Assembly (NCBI RefSeq): GCF_005503015.1
Contig: NZ_SCOL01000001.1
Location: forward strand, 62,001-126,000
DNA from: Bacillus sp. E(2018)
GTDB taxonomy: Bacteria; Bacillota; Bacilli; Bacillales; Fictibacillaceae
Direction of reading: 5' to 3'
Length of the DNA: 64,000 nucleotides
Shown here: one piece after another, positions 62,692-64,000 of the stretch
Layout of the letters: every line of letters starts with the position of its first letter
How positions within the stretch are numbered: the first letter of the stretch is position 1
Program-made: the position numbers and the translations under genes
The notes under the pieces: model-generated
What the model was told of the DNA's origin: nothing
The model's input: only the letters and a program-made list of their open reading frames with translations
Database searches by the model: none

Positions 62692-62895
62692 ATGATACAA
62701 GTAAAAATCTTCGATGAAGATCATGAAGAGGATTTAGAAATAGCTATAAATGAGTTTCTGAGTATACTTCCTCCTGAGAATGTTGTGGATATTAAGTATC
62801 AGATTGCTGTATGTGATAATGTGCACTCAGAGGACGATACGATGTTTTCTTTTTCAGCGATGATTATGTATAAAAAAAGTGTATCATCTAAATAA
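62692..62895 (+). CDS. cse60: Sporulation protein Cse60 family
   Basis: 67 aa. IQVKIFDEDHEEDLEIAINE, VVDIKYQIAVCDN and MFSFSAMIMYKK match the Cse60 family, a sigma-E-dependent small protein of unknown function in bacilli. ATG 62692 is used (AAAGGGG upstream); ATG 62683 in the same frame overlaps it. A hairpin covers the ribosome binding site. Confidence 0.8.
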   Translation: MIQVKIFDEDHEEDLEIAINEFLSILPPENVVDIKYQIAVCDNVHSEDDTMFSFSAMIMYKKSVSSK

Positions 62896-62934
62896 AGAAG
62901 AGTGGCAACCATTAAGCGGGTTGCCACTCTTCTT
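62895..62934. terminator. Bidirectional intrinsic terminator
   Basis: AAGAAGAGTGGCAACC (62895-62910) pairs perfectly with GGTTGCCACTCTTCTT (62919-62934), between convergent genes. Confidence 0.9.
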
Positions 62935-62940
62935 ATAGCT

Positions 62941-64000
62941 TTAACTCAATGCATGGTATGCTGCATTCGTTCCTGCAATATTTCCTGTTACAAAGGCAAC
63001 GGTAATATTATAACCACCAGTGTATCCGTGAAGATCTAAGATTTCGCCACAGAAAAATAGGCCTTCTTGTTTCTTGGATGCCATAGTTTGAGGTGCGATC
63101 TCTTTAACTGAAACGCCGCCTCCAGTAACAAAAGCTTTTTCAATCGATAATGTACCGTTGACAGAAAAAGAGAAACCTTTCATTTGTGCAACAAGCTGAC
63201 GAAGTGCTTGTTTGGATACTTGATCAGCAATCGACTCACCATCAATCTCTGCGCGTTCAATTAGAAAATGAAGGAACTTTTCTGGAAGCAGTCCTTTGAG
63301 TACATTTTTAAATGCTTTCTTAGGGTCAGCATCTATTTTTTTCTGTAGGGAAGTAAGTAAAGTATCTTCATTTTCATCTGGAAAAGAATCAATTCTCATC
63401 TCGATCGATGATACATCGAACTTCTTCAACGCTTTGACTACATATTGGCTGCATCTTAAAGCGGCTGGTCCGGATACTCCAAAATGAGTAAAAATCATGT
63501 CCATCTGATGGGCTTTGATCAACTTGCCTTTTGGATTCCATACAGAGAGTGCAACGTTTCTTAACGATATACCCTGCAACGTTTTATTTTTGATGAATGG
63601 TTCATTTGAAGTGATGGGAACCTCAGTTGGATAGAGTTCTGTGATCGTGTGCCCCGCCTTTTTTGCCCATGCATAACCATCACCTGTGGAGCCTGTATGT
63701 GGAACAGATTTACCTCCTACAGCGATTACGATTGATTTTGTTTGAATTACTTCTCCGTTATTCAGGATAATCTCATGAATATCTTCACCATATTGTATCG
63801 TTTTTACAGGAGTGTTCGTTCGGATCGTAACACCAAGCTGCTTTATTTTTTGAAGAAGAGCAGTCACAACATCAGTCGCTTTATTAGTAACAGGAAACAT
63901 GCGTCCATGGTCTTCTTCTTTTAATTGAATGCCCAGCCCTTCGAAGAATTGAATGATATCTTCGTTGTTAAAAACAGAAAAGGCGCTGTATAAAAAACGT
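62941..64000 (-). CDS. HI0933/YhiN-type flavoprotein (5' end beyond the window)
   Basis: FAD-dependent oxidoreductase of the BaiN/HI0933 family. The frame stays open to the window edge ([20 protein letters not shown] precedes the first visible Met), so the FAD-binding N-terminus is missing. Visible motifs: [47 protein letters not shown] and the C-terminal [20 protein letters not shown]. Role uncertain; annotated as aminoacetone-oxidase-like in relatives. Confidence 0.9.
   Translation of the reverse strand, partial: RFLYSAFSVFNNEDIIQFFEGLGIQLKEEDHGRMFPVTNKATDVVTALLQKIKQLGVTIRTNTPVKTIQYGEDIHEIILNNGEVIQTKSIVIAVGGKSVPHTGSTGDGYAWAKKAGHTITELYPTEVPITSNEPFIKNKTLQGISLRNVALSVWNPKGKLIKAHQMDMIFTHFGVSGPAALRCSQYVVKALKKFDVSSIEMRIDSFPDENEDTLLTSLQKKIDADPKKAFKNVLKGLLPEKFLHFLIERAEIDGESIADQVSKQALRQLVAQMKGFSFSVNGTLSIEKAFVTGGGVSVKEIAPQTMASKKQEGLFFCGEILDLHGYTGGYNITVAFVTGNIAGTNAAYHALS

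Overview
The window is chromosomal DNA from an endospore-forming member of the Bacillaceae. It is AT-rich, with strong AGGAGG-type ribosome binding sites, frequent TTG and GTG starts, and dense intrinsic terminators. The right half (about 38-60 kb) follows the Bacillus subtilis ytkD-ytlA/C/D-ytmA-pckA-metK-ytoA-ytpA-ytpB-ytqB-ytqA-yttB-leuS-ytwF order. Sporulation-linked genes are present (a Cse60-type protein, a YjcZ-like peptide, a YndM homologue). The genus cannot be fixed from the sequence alone; a Fictibacillus- or Bacillus-like organism is my guess. I see no insertion sequence, prophage block or CRISPR array.

Layout. 0-2.2 kb: amino-acid (possibly cystine) ABC importer. 2.2-9.6 kb: DMT permease, FNT channel, secreted M14 carboxypeptidase, UMF1-type MFS protein, nucleotide pyrophosphatase-type phosphodiesterase and unknown secreted or membrane proteins. 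9.8-12.3 kb: CcpA-controlled sodium:solute symporter with a 39-aa accessory ORF, a yndM homologue and tRNA-Ala(GGC). 12.5-23.6 kb: a large cell-wall amino-sugar salvage cluster, nagZ-namZ / nagA-nagB-nagR / murP-mupG-murQ / GlcNAc-type PTS EIICB. It carries two identical NagR-type operators and one cre site. 23.7-28.1 kb: small sporulation-type and lipoprotein genes, an exonuclease, a TrkA_C membrane protein and an SGNH hydrolase. 28.2-31.9 kb: Fur-controlled ferric-iron ABC importer. 32.2-33.9 kb: c-di-AMP (ydaO-type) riboswitch ahead of a GltT-type symporter. 34-38 kb: small orphan genes, including one behind a c-di-GMP-I riboswitch and a holin-like gene with two possible starts. 38.2-42.3 kb: ytkD and the ytlA-C-D importer with ytmA. 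42.3-44.2 kb: MFS exporter with its TetR regulator and a tandem operator. 44.2-47.7 kb: pckA and SAM-riboswitch-controlled metK. 47.9-49.6 kb: a glycosyltransferase gene broken by an in-frame stop, and a PAP2 phosphatase. 49.8-56.5 kb: VOC protein, ytoA, ytpA-ytpB, ytqB-ytqA, yttB and BirA-controlled bioY. 56.6-59.7 kb: T-box-controlled leuS and a rhodanese. 59.8-64 kb: PAS-GGDEF-EAL protein, NAD(P)-binding oxidoreductase, cse60 and a truncated HI0933-type flavoprotein.

The most notable system is the peptidoglycan-sugar cluster. It joins exo-acting NagZ and NamZ, MurNAc-type and GlcNAc-type PTS permeases, the intracellular phospho-muramidase MupG, the MurQ etherase and NagA/NagB under one GntR-type regulator. 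In model Firmicutes these functions are split between loci or species. Two second-messenger riboswitches (c-di-AMP and c-di-GMP), two ribosome binding sites buried in hairpins, a nonsense-interrupted glycosyltransferase and a 21-bp-period repeat are the other points worth checking.
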